Assembly (NCBI GenBank): GCA_021234155.1
Contig: JAJEKV010000084.1
Coordinates: forward strand, 3,725,702 to 3,789,701
From: Isoetes taiwanensis
Taxonomy: Eukaryota; Streptophyta; Lycopodiopsida; Isoetales; Isoetaceae
Direction: 5' to 3'
DNA: 64,000 bases
Under the pieces are notes generated by a model, which saw only the letters and a program-made list of their open reading frames with translations, was not told the DNA's origin and did no database searches. Position 1 is the stretch's first letter. The number at the start of each line of letters is the position of its first letter. The position numbers were made by a program, and so were the translations under genes. This document shows, in pieces, positions 34,471 through 45,659 of this stretch.

Positions 34471-34799
34471 AAGGAAGAACACTCAAAGGAATGCAATGAC
34501 GACTCGGAAACCAAATACCTTTGCCATTGACGTTGCAAAAGACCGAGAACCGGAGCGGAGATTAGAATTAGGAAGATTCTTGCCAACAAACAGAGCGAAA
34601 TTGAAAAATTTAAGCTCTATTTGCTTAACAAGAATCACTCCATAATCCAATTCAAAAACTGCTGGGCGATGGCAAGATCGTTGGCGCTTCGATGGCGCGA
34701 TGGCAAGGTCGATGGCGCGAGGGCAAGCTCGATCGATGGTGCTGAAGCTCGATGGCATAAGCTCGAAGGTGGGAAAACGAAAATCCTAGATATAATCAT

Positions 34800-34990
34800 C
34801 AAATATTCAGGTCGTTAGGAAATAATGATTGCGGGGTTAGGTTCGGGGGTTAGGTTCGGAGGTTAGGTAGTTAGGTTAGGGGAGAGTGAAATTTAGGTAT
34901 GGAGGGGGGAAGCTAGGTTCGGGATCCTACGTGGCGGCCCCCCTAATATATTCTTAGGAGGCCCTTATTTGACCTCAAAAAAACTCTAAT
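34800..34990. repeat. GGTTAGGTTCGG repeats and a one-sided MITE-like end
   Basis: GGGGTTAGGTTCGG-type words recur four times at 34834-34885. At 34945-34988 the sequence AGGCCCTTATTTGACCTC and AAAAAAACTCTAATGGATCA resembles the right end of the MITE at 45117-45656. No left partner is seen. Confidence 0.45.
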
Positions 34991-35029
34991 GGATCAAATC
35001 ACCAGGATTGCACTGCTTGTATTAAACAA

Positions 35030-38000
35030 TTGGAGGTTCCATGCATCATGCCATGGCCTATAGCCTGCATTGAGTTTATAGGAGAATTCCTTTTACCAGA
35101 GCCAGAGGTTGTGGATGACACTGATTTTCTTAATGCACCTCCAATAGCTGCCAGGACCACATTTTCAAAGAAGAGGGCACACTCAGTGGTGAAACATTAT
35201 CCTAGCAAGAGGTCCAAGTCAAGTAGTGATTGTTCACGTGAAGCTCTGACTAAGGTAAGGGGAATGGAATGTTGTTGGGCTAATTGTGTTCAGAAGTTTG
35301 AAATTGATGAATTGATAGAAGCAAGAGCCACCTTCCAAGAGTATACTTGTGATGAGAGGAGGACTTACATGTACTCCATTCATGAGCTTGCACTTCAAGA
35401 TGAAAATTTTCCAAAGAAAAAAAGATACCCACTGCTAGGGACATGGATATGTAAAGTTGCATGGATACATATTCATGGCATTCCAATTTCATCTTGGCAA
35501 AATTGGCAAGCAAGTCATGCAAAGGGGAGTAAAATTGCATTACATGGAAATAATGGCATGTTGAGGCCAACTTCTAGGATCCTGGCTGCTAGGGAGGTTT
35601 TGAAAAATATGTTGAATTCAATCTTTGAGAATATGCCACATAAAAGTAGGAAAAGATCAACGGGGAAAAATAGTTGTCGAGAAGAGATTGCCATCCCATT
35701 GTACCCTTAAGAGCATATTGGAGGAAGTGAATGCTTTGCTTCGAGAACTACAGTACACGCAATATCTCAACCCGACTTCTATGGAGCAAGCACTTCAAGC
35801 ATGTCACTATAGACACTTCGAACAACTTTGCAAAGTGCAACTTGTGTGCTAAGTTGAAAGAGATTCTTGATAAGACCAAGCAATCAAGCCAAAGGGCTAA
35901 GATAAGGGAGCAAATGAAAGATCACATGACAGACCAACTATCATGTAGATCCACTTATTGGATGTGGAGAACATTATCATGTTTGGAACCCAATAACTAT
36001 GTTTGTATTATACACAGGGATAGGTTCTATACGTACAAAATTAAAATTCCTGACGTATAAAGTCAAAAAATACGTATTTTTTAATAAAATACGTATTTAA
36101 CGTATAAAAACCTCGCCGGCCGGAAAAAAAAAATTTGGCGCGTCTGAAAAGCTTAAAGCCGTCTGAAAATTTTTTAGCGTCTGTGAAAGCGAAAAAACGC
36201 TGCACGTGAATTTTTTTTTTTTTTTTTTCTTTAGCGTGCAGAAACCTTAAAAAAGCGTCTTTGAAAAAAACGCGTCTGTGAAAGGTTTCAGCGTCGCCAA
36301 ATTTGAATTTAAAAAATATATATATATATATTATATATATATATATATATAATGTGGGAGGAGTCCAATGGCGTGGGTCCCACCTTCATCCGATCCCTCT
36401 ACTGCAAGCTACGTACCTTTGAAGGCGATTAAACAGAAGGAAGCTTCATAGAAAGTCCGCTCATAAATGTTTTGCCACCTCATTACCTTTTTTATTAATG
36501 AGGGTGACACCTCACCTCCTTAAAAAAAAAATCAATTTAATATTAAAAAATCAATGGCTAAGATTTATGCTCACCTTTTGATCTAACGGTTAAGATCTGC
36601 TACACCAAAGTCACTTTAAGGGACCTTCCTTGCACCTTCCTCATAAAAAACCAAGGGCTAGGATTTATCCTCCCCTTTTGATCCAACGGTCCGGGGATGT
36701 GGTGCATGCCCCCATGCATGACCCATGCATGCCTGCATGCATGCCCATAAGGAATGGATGGCTCGATCTTTTGCCACCTCACTTTGGACCCACCTTAAAA
36801 CGACTGAAGATCCCGGGCATGTAAGAATCAAACACATTATATAGAAAAGTTTTATGATATACCTTTATATATATAACTGATATATATATATATATATTAT
36901 ATATTATATATATATATATATATATTTTTTTGGCGGTTACAGACGCTTGAAACCTTCGCTTTTATGCGACGCTGAAAAACGTTAAGACGCAAAATAAAGG
37001 TTTCGCGACGCAAAATTTGAATTTCAAAAAATATATATATATATTTTTTAGCGTCGCCATTTTCAACTTTGTTTGCGACTGCTGGAAAAAACTTTCGCGT
37101 ACGCGAATTAGAAGGTTTCGCGTACGCGAAAATCTTCCGACGCCGGAATTTTTTTTTGCCGTATTTTTTACGTTTTATACGGCAAATATGTGCCGTATCA
37201 TACAATTCATACGTATTCCGTATAAAACGTACAGCGTATTGAACCTATCCCTGATTATACATGACAAGATGGATCAGTCGAAGACTTGTTTGCCACAGTA
37301 TAGTTACATACCCAAGCAAATCAATAGAGCTTATCCTTTGCAAGTCTCTCTGACAGGTGCAATAGTGCATGGCTCGGTGCCAATTTATTATGGCCATTTT
37401 AGTTTGCAATTGTGGAGTGATGGTCCTGATTTTCATATTGGAAGTGTGATGAGGTGCTTGAGGAACTATGAGAGTGGTTATTCTGGTGACCTCCACAACC
37501 CTGGAGGTGGTAGCCAACCACTCTTCAGTGCATTGTTGGATAGAAAGCCTAATAATTTAGAGAAGTTTACTAAGGCAAGGTTTAGGAAGTCAGGTGCTTC
37601 TGAACATGTTGGAGCCTCAAGTTCACGTCCCCAACCTCGAGATCTACCACCAAGGTTCCTCCTCCAACTTGACAATTGTGCTGGACAGAATAAAAACAGG
37701 TATATGTTCTCATTCCTATCTTATTTAACAGCTGTGGGTGTCTTTGAAAGAGTGAATTTAGGGTTCTTAATGCCTTTCCTAGACTAATGGAAGTTCTTAG
37801 TGAATGCATTTCACCTTCTCCTATAGGGTTGATCATACAAGAGGTGCCCGATTGGAAGAATTTTTATCGAAGGTTATGCTCTTGATATGGAAGGTCAATC
37901 TAGACCTCTTCAATTACACTTTACGGGTCATGGGAAATAAGCCAATCATGCAATGGAAGATGAGACCTTCGATGATAAATGGAGGCCGATGAGGGAGTAC

Positions 38001-38780
38001 CTATATGGCACGAAGATGAAAATGGTAAACCCTAAGATTCCAAGGGTCAACCAAAAGCTCTTAAGCCTTTTCGTGAGGTGGATTCATTGCAAAGCACATT
38101 GGGCTGCATTTCTGGAATACATCAAGTATTGGAAAAATAACCCCCGATGATACCAACCTTGCATTGATAGATTATTGGACACGGTACATGGATTATTGGG
38201 ACAAGTAGACACATCCTCTGATGAACTCAAAGATGGATGGATACCTAAGACTAGGTGGAGAGACTTGATATTACCTGAGGAAGCTGATGATGTGGTTAGT
38301 AGTATTCGCAAGTCCATGGTTCCTCCAGCTGCTGAAAAACACTATGTTGGTCCTAGGAAAGGAAGGCCTAAATATCTCGGGCTGGAGGATTATGATCCCA
38401 AAGATGACTTGCTTTGCCATCAATTTGCACTTATAGTACCCGAGCGCCAAAGAGATATACCCCCGTGTGGTGGATGGGTTACACCATCTCGTGAGGTTTG
38501 CAAAGAAGTAGGTGACCGCAATGTGAACAAAGTTAGGTGTGGAGTGGTGGTGTCCAAAGCACCGGTTAAATGCAATGGGCGAGAGGGAAGAAAGGTATAG
38601 AGACTGTTGGACAAAGAAATGGAAGAGAAACCCTATTGAAGGGGATGATTGGGTTGAGTTAGATACTATTTTGTTTTCATGGACCCCAAAGGTCATCCCA
38701 GGCAAGACTGCTAGGGTTACAATACCTGTGGAAGTGAGGAAGAAAGCTATGATATCTCTAGGGGTCAATTCTGAGAAGTA
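35030..38780 (+). pseudogene. DUF7869-like transposon gene, interrupted by a hAT element
   Basis: The first part (35030-36006) carries KKKRYPLLGTWICKVAWIHI, HGNNGMLRP, RLPSHCTLKSILEEVN and the zinc-binding-like FAKCNLCAKLKEILDKTK. After the hAT insertion the reading continues at 37262 with MDQSKTCLPQY, GAIVHGSVPIYYGHFSL and the acidic LQLDNCAGQNKNRYMFSFL. Asp in MDQSK and in LDNCAGQNKN fits the DDE-like DUF7869 proteins spread in plants, algae and invertebrates (family named from memory). The C-terminal pieces are shifted at 35710, 37790, 38150 and 38590. Probably a mobile element's own gene. Confidence 0.6.
36015..37253. mobile_element. Non-autonomous hAT element, 1,239 bp
   Basis: The ends CAGGGATAGGTTC and GAACCTATCCCTG are perfect inverted repeats, flanked by the 8-bp duplication ATTATACA (36007-36014 and 37254-37261). 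That is the hAT signature. Removing element and one duplication rejoins the DUF7869-like frame. The interior is AT-rich, with TA microsatellites, subterminal ACGTAT-type words and GCGTC-(T)GTGAAA words, and no transposase. A hAT transposase remnant lies at 48175-50370, but a shared origin is not shown. Confidence 0.93.
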
Positions 38781-38884
38781 ATTGGCAATATGTAACTCGA
38801 CATGTATATGTGAAATATTTTTAATTTTTAATGCAATCATGTTGTGCTGTTATAAAAAAAAGTCACATTCTCGATGCAAATTTA

Positions 38885-40060
38885 CTAACCCGGGAAAAGG
38901 TTGCAGTGCCAAAATGGTCCAAAATCCTGACATAAATCCAATTTAAATGAATGATGGTTTAAACCAGGAGAGTCACCTTCACCATTCGGAAGTCTCCAAA
39001 TAAATTTTGAAATAAGGACTTTGCTCTGCAGTGATAAGTCCATCTGCCCAGGCCACCTGCCCATTTTGAAAGAATACATTTCACCCAACCCAACTTGATT
39101 ACAACACCTTCCTTAATACCTGCCCATATAAAGTTTCAGAATATTGTAATGAGCTCATATACTTTGACCTCTTGGGCTAGCAGTAAGGATGCCATATAAA
39201 CATGGGTACTATGGACTGACAGGGCCAATGTAATGCGACCAGGAAGAGAATCTTGCAGTGGATGACCAAAGTAAGTGCTTTTCCAAACCCTTAATGATCT
39301 TCCCATTCCAGTACTAACATGGATGCCAACCTGAATCCCTAGCAACTTGGTGGCCTATCCATAAGCAAGACACTTCCATGTATAATTATGAACGTATGCC
39401 GGATTTAGAGTGTCCAACATCCATAAGCTGTACACTTTTGCCACTCCAAAAGGACACTAGGAAGCCAGTGAAAATATATCTAGGAGCAATTTGATAGCTT
39501 CTAGGTCTTGTGCGCCATATTGCGAGACCATGTAGAAGCCCATTTGTGGTTGCAACAATGAATAACTACGACAAAGCCTCTGCGACAATTGTGAAGAGCA
39601 ATGGTGCTAAAGTGCATCCTTGGCGAATACCACGACCAAGTGAGAAGACCTCTGACGATTCACCATGGAGCATAACAGTCGCTCGAGCAGGGACATGTAG
39701 CTTCATGATGTATGACGTGAATTGCTGCTCAAATCCTAATTTTAGCATACATCGATGCATGAACTTCCAGCTAACACTATCATAAACCTTCACAAAATCA
39801 AGATTAGCATACACAACTGGAAGGTTTTGCTTATATTGCCTAATAGATTCCATCATAAACAGCATCATGATTGTTCAGAATGCATTATTTTAGAAGAAAG
39901 CCTGATTGAGTTGTCGAGATGGACTCGGCCAAGATGTCCTTCACCTGTTCTGCAAAAGAATTGGCAAAGATCATATACATAAATGACAATAAGGTGATTA
40001 GTCACCAGTATGAAATAGTCTGAGGATCCTTGACCTTAGGGATGATATCTCAATCTAGTT
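38885..40060 (-). pseudogene. LINE reverse transcriptase fragment
   Basis: On the minus strand, NLPVVYANLDFVKVYDSVSW is motif A of a non-LTR reverse transcriptase and GRGIRQGCTLAPLLFTIVAE is motif B. Upstream, SISTTQSGFLL fits the preceding conserved region, and QDSLPGRITLALSVHSTHVY (near 39270) fits a downstream part. The catalytic YADD box is not readable, and stops and shifts are frequent. Both ends of the element are missing. The type is most like plant L1. Confidence 0.8.
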
Positions 40061-40441
40061 TTTCTCCGCATTTAAGGAATATTTCTAGTGCTTATTTCTA
40101 GAGTGCCAATCGATGGCCTAATGTGGTCATGATGCACCGCTGGTTCAATATTTTGGTCAAAAGGGGTGCAGTTATAATAAATTATTGGGAGAACTAGCGG
40201 ATCATAAAGTTTATGTTGATATCCTTCTGTTGATTGACTGGTGAAATGAGACATATGAAGCATTTCTTAAGTGGCAGATTTATATTAGAATTTTGTTATC
40301 TCCTTGGTTGAATGATTGATTGGTGGAATGTGATATATGAGGCACCTATTAAGTGGTATGTTTGCATTTTTATATCTCTTTGTTTGAAGGACGTATGGAA
40401 ATAAAATAAATGAGGCATTTTTTTTGGTCTCAAACCTGATA

Positions 40442-42399
40442 ATGGCTTTCTACTCGATCCCAGTTACCGTCTGGAGGGAAATGCAGGGATTCTCCGACAC
40501 GGAACTACTAGAGCGGCTGCTCCAAAAAGTTGTTGACAAGGAGTTCAGCCTCGAAGAAATGTCAAAGGAATTTTATAAGTAAGTTCTGTGATACAAGCTT
40601 TGCTCTTTGGCTGTTGTTGTCCTAGTAGCATCGGTGTAGACTGTGTATTCTGGAATACTCATGCCTTCTTGTAGACGAGCAATGTGTATTTCGGAATATA
40701 CTTTGGTTTGTTCGAGCAGAAAAAGCTTTCAAATCTTAGAATTTGTGTCTTAGAACAGATACTCATTTACTCTATAAATAAAAATAGTATTTCAGAATAC
40801 AAAGTGATTTCACAGTAGCAGCATATTTCTTTTCAAGATAGCAACTCCATGGATCGGTTTTGTATTCCAGAATACAAATTGCTATACTTCGAACTGTTTT
40901 CTTTGTGTCTTGTTTTGTTTCATTTACTTCCTAACACAGTGTTTCCTTAATGTCTTGCAGCCAGAAAAACGTCATAACATGTCAAACATGTTTGATGGAG
41001 CAGCTAAACGTTGAAACTTGGGAAAGGTGCAAGGAGCTCTACCCAGTAGCCACCTCCGACGAGCGCATTGTACAATATGCACCAAATTTTGAGGGCTGGG
41101 TAAGTACTCTCGATTCCTTTCCTCTTCACTTGCGATGTCTTAACAGTTGTAGTTTTGTTTTTCCTTACAGAGCAAGAAAAATAACAAAGACTTTCCCGAG
41201 GGCTTCATGCACTTGGTTAGAACTGCACGGGAAGAGAGGTCGTTGACTGAAAGAAGGACTATTGATGCAGAACCATCCGACTATGAAAGATTTTGCATGT
41301 TTGATCAAAACAACCTATTTTCGATCATTCATGGCGATTGCACGAACCTAATCGGAACGGTCAAGCCGCAGGACTTTACTTTGGTTCTTGCAAACCTTCC
41401 CTACGGGTTTAAGCTTAAAGATAGCCGATACGACAATCAGCCCTTCAAATTTTCCGAGTTCAATGCGTTCATTGAGGGCATCAAGCAGATCACAACGGCC
41501 AAGCATTGGCGTCTAGTTGTGTTCTATTCCAGCATGCAGGCAGGCTTGGTAGAATCAGCTTTTAAAAACCACTTCGGTTCTCAAGTTCAGGCAGGATATG
41601 AAAACCTGGTCTGGTAAGTCTTATTCCAGAATACGGTTACTAACCTCTTTAATTACGTCTCGTATTCCAGAATAGGATTACTTTGTTTCTAGTTTTCAAA
41701 TTGTTTTCTTGTTTTTGCTAACATCACTTCTAATATTTCACTAGGTACAAAACGAACATCAATTATCATGGTGGAGGACCAAGGTTACTCAGCAAGATGG
41801 AGTACCTTCATGTTGCTTACTGGAGTTTTGACGGGAAGAGAACCATGGAGCATTTTAACACTGCCGCCTGCCAAAATTTTTCAAACGTCCTAGAGTTTCC
41901 AGCGGCCTTACAGAAATTGCAGGACCCAAGTGCACAAGGCAGGATTGTAAATCACTATCAGAAACCACAAAAGCTCATCAACCATCTCCTGGACATGTTC
42001 TCGCGTCCAGGAGATTGGGTGCTTGATGCTTTTTCTGGTTCTAGTACTACCATTGCATGTGCACTTAAGAAGGGCCACAACTGTGTAGCCGTGGATATTG
42101 ATAAGGAGGCTGTGAATTTTGTGAGGATGAGACTGGTTGCCTTACCTACTTTACCAGATGAACAAGAGTTAGGAGCGAAGTCTTCATTTGATTATGCTAA
42201 GCTAGCGTCCTCAGAGATACAGCCTCCTTCCTCGAGCTCACTAGACGACGAGGCCACCTTTGCAGAGCTTAAAGAAGTAGCTTTAGCTACCATTCCAGAG
42301 GACAAGGCAGAGGCAAAAGGTAAGTCTCCAGCAAAGAGCAGACGACAGAGAAAGAAAGTGCTGAGACCAGCAAAAAAAAAGATGAGGACTATGATGTAG
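40442..42399 (+). CDS. Beta-class DNA N6-adenine/N4-cytosine methyltransferase, intact split gene
   Basis: The exons 40442-40578, 40961-41099, 41171-41613 and 41745-42399 join with GT-AG introns into one frame of 457 residues. N-terminal CQTC (about residues 54-57) is followed by motif IV ANLPYGF (about 166-172; the family norm is D/N-PP-Y). The C-terminal half has HYQKPQKLINHLLDMF, then motif I LDAFSGSSTT (about 333-342) and VAVDIDKEAV, binding S-adenosylmethionine. Motif IV before motif I is the beta-class order of PF01555, the family of CcrM and many bacterial restriction methylases. A basic tail (KSRRQRKK, KKK) may be a nuclear signal. Introns 1 and 3 hold six palindromes of the GTATTCCAGAATAC type. 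A decayed copy lies at 50673-52571. NLPYG instead of NPPY leaves activity open. Confidence 0.85.
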
Positions 42400-42708
42400 A
42401 TCTTTGACTACTTTATGCTAAAATCATTATTATTTACTACAATGGATTGCCAATATTGATGTATAGAATTTTATTATAAAAATAATTTTTCCTTCCTATT
42501 CTGGTGCTTTTTTTTGTCTTAATTTCAGTCTTTTCAAGTTGATGCCTAAATTTTGCCTTTTTTATAATTTTCTTTTCATAAGTACAAAGTTGTCGCCTAA
42601 TGATGGCCCTAAATGATGGGAAAAAAACACCGAACCTCTACAAATTCTCAACAACTTTCAAAAAAGACTAATTTTAGAAAAGTGGTACTTTTTAAAAGGG
42701 AATCTACG

Positions 42709-42736
42709 AAACGGGAGTGCTGCAACACTCCCGTTT
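42709..42736. terminator. Perfect 11-bp hairpin 3' of the methyltransferase gene
   Basis: AAACGGGAGTG and CACTCCCGTTT flank the 6-base loop CTGCAA. It is preserved exactly in the second copy (52916-52943). Its position between methyltransferase and kinase-like frames suggests an RNA 3' structure or a target-site remnant. Calling it a terminator is inference. Confidence 0.5.
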
Positions 42737-42953
42737 AATTTGCAACAGTGTTGTTAGACATGCTCTATCATACGCTGTATTGGTCGTACAACTGGATTGG
42801 AAAGAACAGGGTTGATATTCCCTTATTGGAATGGGGGTTCTTGTGCATCTCTTTTTGTGCATCATGGAGATAATGAGTTTGCAAGGCTAGGGTATAAGCC
42901 TAGTGGTCGTTTTTAAGCGGCTTACTTAAGCTTAATAAGAGCACCATTTACAC

Positions 42954-43538
42954 ATGGACTTGCACCCGGGCAATGTCTTGCTTCATTTTGACTTTGGGAA
43001 AGACAAAGCATGCACGGACCCTCAGGCTATTTATATTGGTATCTGTGATTGGGGAGAAGAAAGGCTAATAGGTGAGCCAGAGCGGTGGGCATACAAAGGC
43101 ATGGATGATGCTGGCAAAAAGGCCATTGAGAATGAAAGACTTGCCTATCCATACATGCATGATGATTTGTATTGGGGTTCCAAAAGAGATAGAACTAAGA
43201 TGATGGCTGCAAGGGTCGACTTCGACCTCTTAGGGGCAACCTACTTTATCTATTACCTTGCTGATTTTGCACGCAAGCATTCTTTCTTCGAGGCTATGGG
43301 TACTACTGAACAAAGCCAGAGGTTTCGAAACATGTGCAATTATTTGAAGCACTGTGTCGAATCCCCAATACGAGACAAGGCACGCAAGTTTGATCTGAAC
43401 CAGCTACTGAACACCATGCGGAGCACTTGGAATTGCTCTCCAACACATTGCACAAGACCCCAAATGGAATCAGATTGGATTGCCCAAGTTAGGTTAGGTG
43501 CAGACGATGCTGACCAAGCTGGACCAAGTCACGCTTAG
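42954..43538 (+). CDS. Protein-kinase C-lobe-like protein, copy 1
   Basis: The 194-residue frame opens MDLHPGNVLLHFDFG, the catalytic loop of a kinase (HxD....N, with the His encoded just upstream of the ATG). GICDWGEE follows at the DFG position, as DWG. The later helices (ARVDFDLLGATYFIYYLADF, FRNMCNYLKHCVESPIRDKA) fit a C-lobe. There is no N-lobe, so either upstream exons are missing or this is a truncated pseudokinase. It lies 555 bp after the methyltransferase gene. The copy at 53162-53746 differs in one residue (D/N), far less than the methyltransferase copies do, which suggests constraint or recent conversion. Confidence 0.6.
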   Translation: MDLHPGNVLLHFDFGKDKACTDPQAIYIGICDWGEERLIGEPERWAYKGMDDAGKKAIENERLAYPYMHDDLYWGSKRDRTKMMAARVDFDLLGATYFIYYLADFARKHSFFEAMGTTEQSQRFRNMCNYLKHCVESPIRDKARKFDLNQLLNTMRSTWNCSPTHCTRPQMESDWIAQVRLGADDADQAGPSHA

Positions 43539-43769
43539 CGTGCCATTTATGAGCTCTCTTGTATGCTATAAAAAAAATTTATTGATTGAATAATTGCTTT
43601 AGATACATTTAATAAAATATCTTTGGCATGTTATGTATTTATTTTTGTTGCACTTGATTTCTTTTATAATTTATAAGTCATATTGAGTTGTTTTTTATTT
43701 TGCGCAGTTAACATAAAGCTTATCCGCAAGAAATTGAACAAACAACTTACTTAGTGCCAAACAAAAAGT

Positions 43770-45117
43770 ATGTCTCAACAACCGAGTTTGTCTCATCAGC
43801 AAGATACTATTTCTCGTCAACCGAGAGAAGGGGCTGATGAAACTGGGCAAGGGGGCAACTTCTCCTTCCCGTTCTCTTTGAGAAACTCCAGATGGCTTTG
43901 TATTCCCTTCTCTACCTACATTATCGGAGGTTAAGGCACAACAGCTACAGAGAGCAGAGGAACATGCTAGAACAAATGAAGCGCGTGCATCTGTTGAGGC
44001 TGAGGGCAATGGCAGAAGTGGCCAAGAAAGAAGGTGTCACAATTACAGAGGTGCATGGAGTTGCATGTACATGGGCCCAGGTTGTTGCCCGCATGGAGCG
44101 GATTATGAGGATGTGGAGGCTAATTTAGACACCAAATGGTTTGACGCCGACTGGCCAAGCAGGAGAGCAGGCAAATATAAAGCATATGACTGCAAGATCC
44201 CTGAAGTCCGAGCTAAAGCTTTGGAGAGGTGGGTCCAAGTGAAAGGAACGATGATAAAAAACCATGAATTCAACAAGACGTTTGCCAAGCAAGTTTATTA
44301 TAAGATTGTGAAAGGGGAGCCTGTAAATTATGCTAGCAAAAAATGGTAACAAGGAAGCGGTAGTGGTAGCAGCAAGAGAGTGAAGCAGATGAACGATTCT
44401 GAAAGTGCAACTTTTAGAAGTGGCGGGGGTTGCGGCAGCAGGTGCAATGGCAGAAGAGGTAGATCTGAAGGCTCAGCGAGAAAATGAAAGAAGTCGAAAT
44501 CTTACTTTGTCAGAGGAGAACTTGCGCTTAAAAGACCGTGCAAATGCTCACGACAAGATGGCTGCAGAATTAGCAGACACGAAGAATCAACTTGCAGCTT
44601 TGGGTAGGGAAAATACGGTGTTGAGAGTAGACAATGAGCATATGCGTGGTTTGACCAGAGCCTTAGATTCTGATCCCCTTAGAGTCTTGAAGGAGCAAGG
44701 TATTGCATACCTCCCTTCCGAGTACCTATATGAGAGCCATTGGGAGGATGTAAAGAATGAGAACTACAGATATGTCAAAGTTGTGGGGACAATTTGACCC
44801 AAGTTGGTTGGTATGACTTGGGATGTGGACATCATCTGCATTTGAGGTGTTTGTTGGATTGGATGATGGGCAGTAGGTTCTGTCCAGCGAAGGATGGATA
44901 TATTATACCAGAGTGGCAGTATGCCGTGCTTAACATGCAATCATGCTTGCCCTCCTTGCCACCTCTAATTGCTCGTAGGAGGGATGGAATAACTCATGTG
45001 TTCCAAAGTCAACGTGAGATGGACCTTTGGAGGGGGGTAGAAGAACCGCGTGAAGGTGAGGATGTACCAGATATTAACCTGTACCTGCCTCCCGCTCCTG
45101 GGCCACAGGGTCATTAG
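43770..45117 (+). pseudogene. Coiled-coil RING-finger-like gene
   Basis: It starts at ATG 43770 with MSQQPSLSHQQDTISRQP, then shifts frame into SEVKAQQLQRAEEHARTNEA and YKAYDCKIPEVRAKALERWV. From 44405 comes a long coiled coil (QRENERSRNLTLSEENLRLK, LAALGRENTVLRVDNEHMRG). At 44794-45117 the segment YDLGCGHHLHLRCLLDWM followed by FCP is the second half of a RING-H2 finger; the first Cys pair is not visible. RING fingers recruit E2 enzymes for ubiquitination. A MITE begins at the stop codon. Its first 200 bp are also in the second segmental copy (53978-54185), where the gene is cut off. Exons or frameshifts are not resolved. Confidence 0.5.
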
Positions 45118-45656
45118 GGTTTTTTTGAGATTAAAAAAGGGCCTTCAAAACATGTCAACTAAGCCAAATGAAGATAAATGAACTACCAATAAGAAATCAG
45201 AGCCTGACGGATCCAGTCAGCAAAACTGTTATAACTAACTCACTGGATCACATTTTCTAGCATAATTGTTGATAGAAAAGTCCAAATGAGCTCTCGTTTA
45301 GTGCAATCGATAGATCTCGTTGAGATCTTTCCAACCTTAGGTGCTTTGCACATATTTTAACCACTTATGATTGTCAAAACTCCAAAAAATGTGGTTTTTA
45401 TCATTTTTTACTATCATACGGGGCTAAAAGATATGCAAACCACCCAAGGTTGGAAAGCTCTCAATGAGATCTATCTATTGCATCAAAAAAGAGCTCATTT
45501 GGACTTTTCTATCAACACTTATGCTAGAAAATGTGATCCAGTGAGTTAGTTATAACTGTTTTGCTGACTGGATTACCAGTTCTGTTTTTTGATTGGTAGT
45601 TCATATAGCTTAGTCAGCAGTTCTTAGAAGGCCCTTTTATGATCTCAAAAAATCCC
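45117..45656. mobile_element. MITE with long inverted repeats, 540 bp, TA target site
   Basis: The left end GGGTTTTTTTGAGATTA and right end TGATCTCAAAAAATCCC start inverted repeats that continue with indels for about 200 bp per arm (the word GTTATAACTAACTCACTGGA is in both). TA flanks both sides (45115-45116, 45657-45658). It could fold almost completely into a hairpin, a good small-RNA precursor. The size and end core match the MITE at 7596-8140. Confidence 0.9.
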
Positions 45657-45659
45657 TAA

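Noticed and set aside
34834-34885. Interstitial telomere repeat
   Set aside because: GGTTAGGTTCGG words are irregular and do not match TTTAGGG or TTAGGG arrays.
40168-43977. Methyltransferase region as bacterial contamination
   Set aside because: GT-AG introns join to one open frame, and eukaryotic repeats lie on both sides and between the copies.
44103-44352. Minus-strand ORF opposite the coiled-coil gene
   Set aside because: It lies antisense to a better supported plus-strand frame and has no recognisable features.
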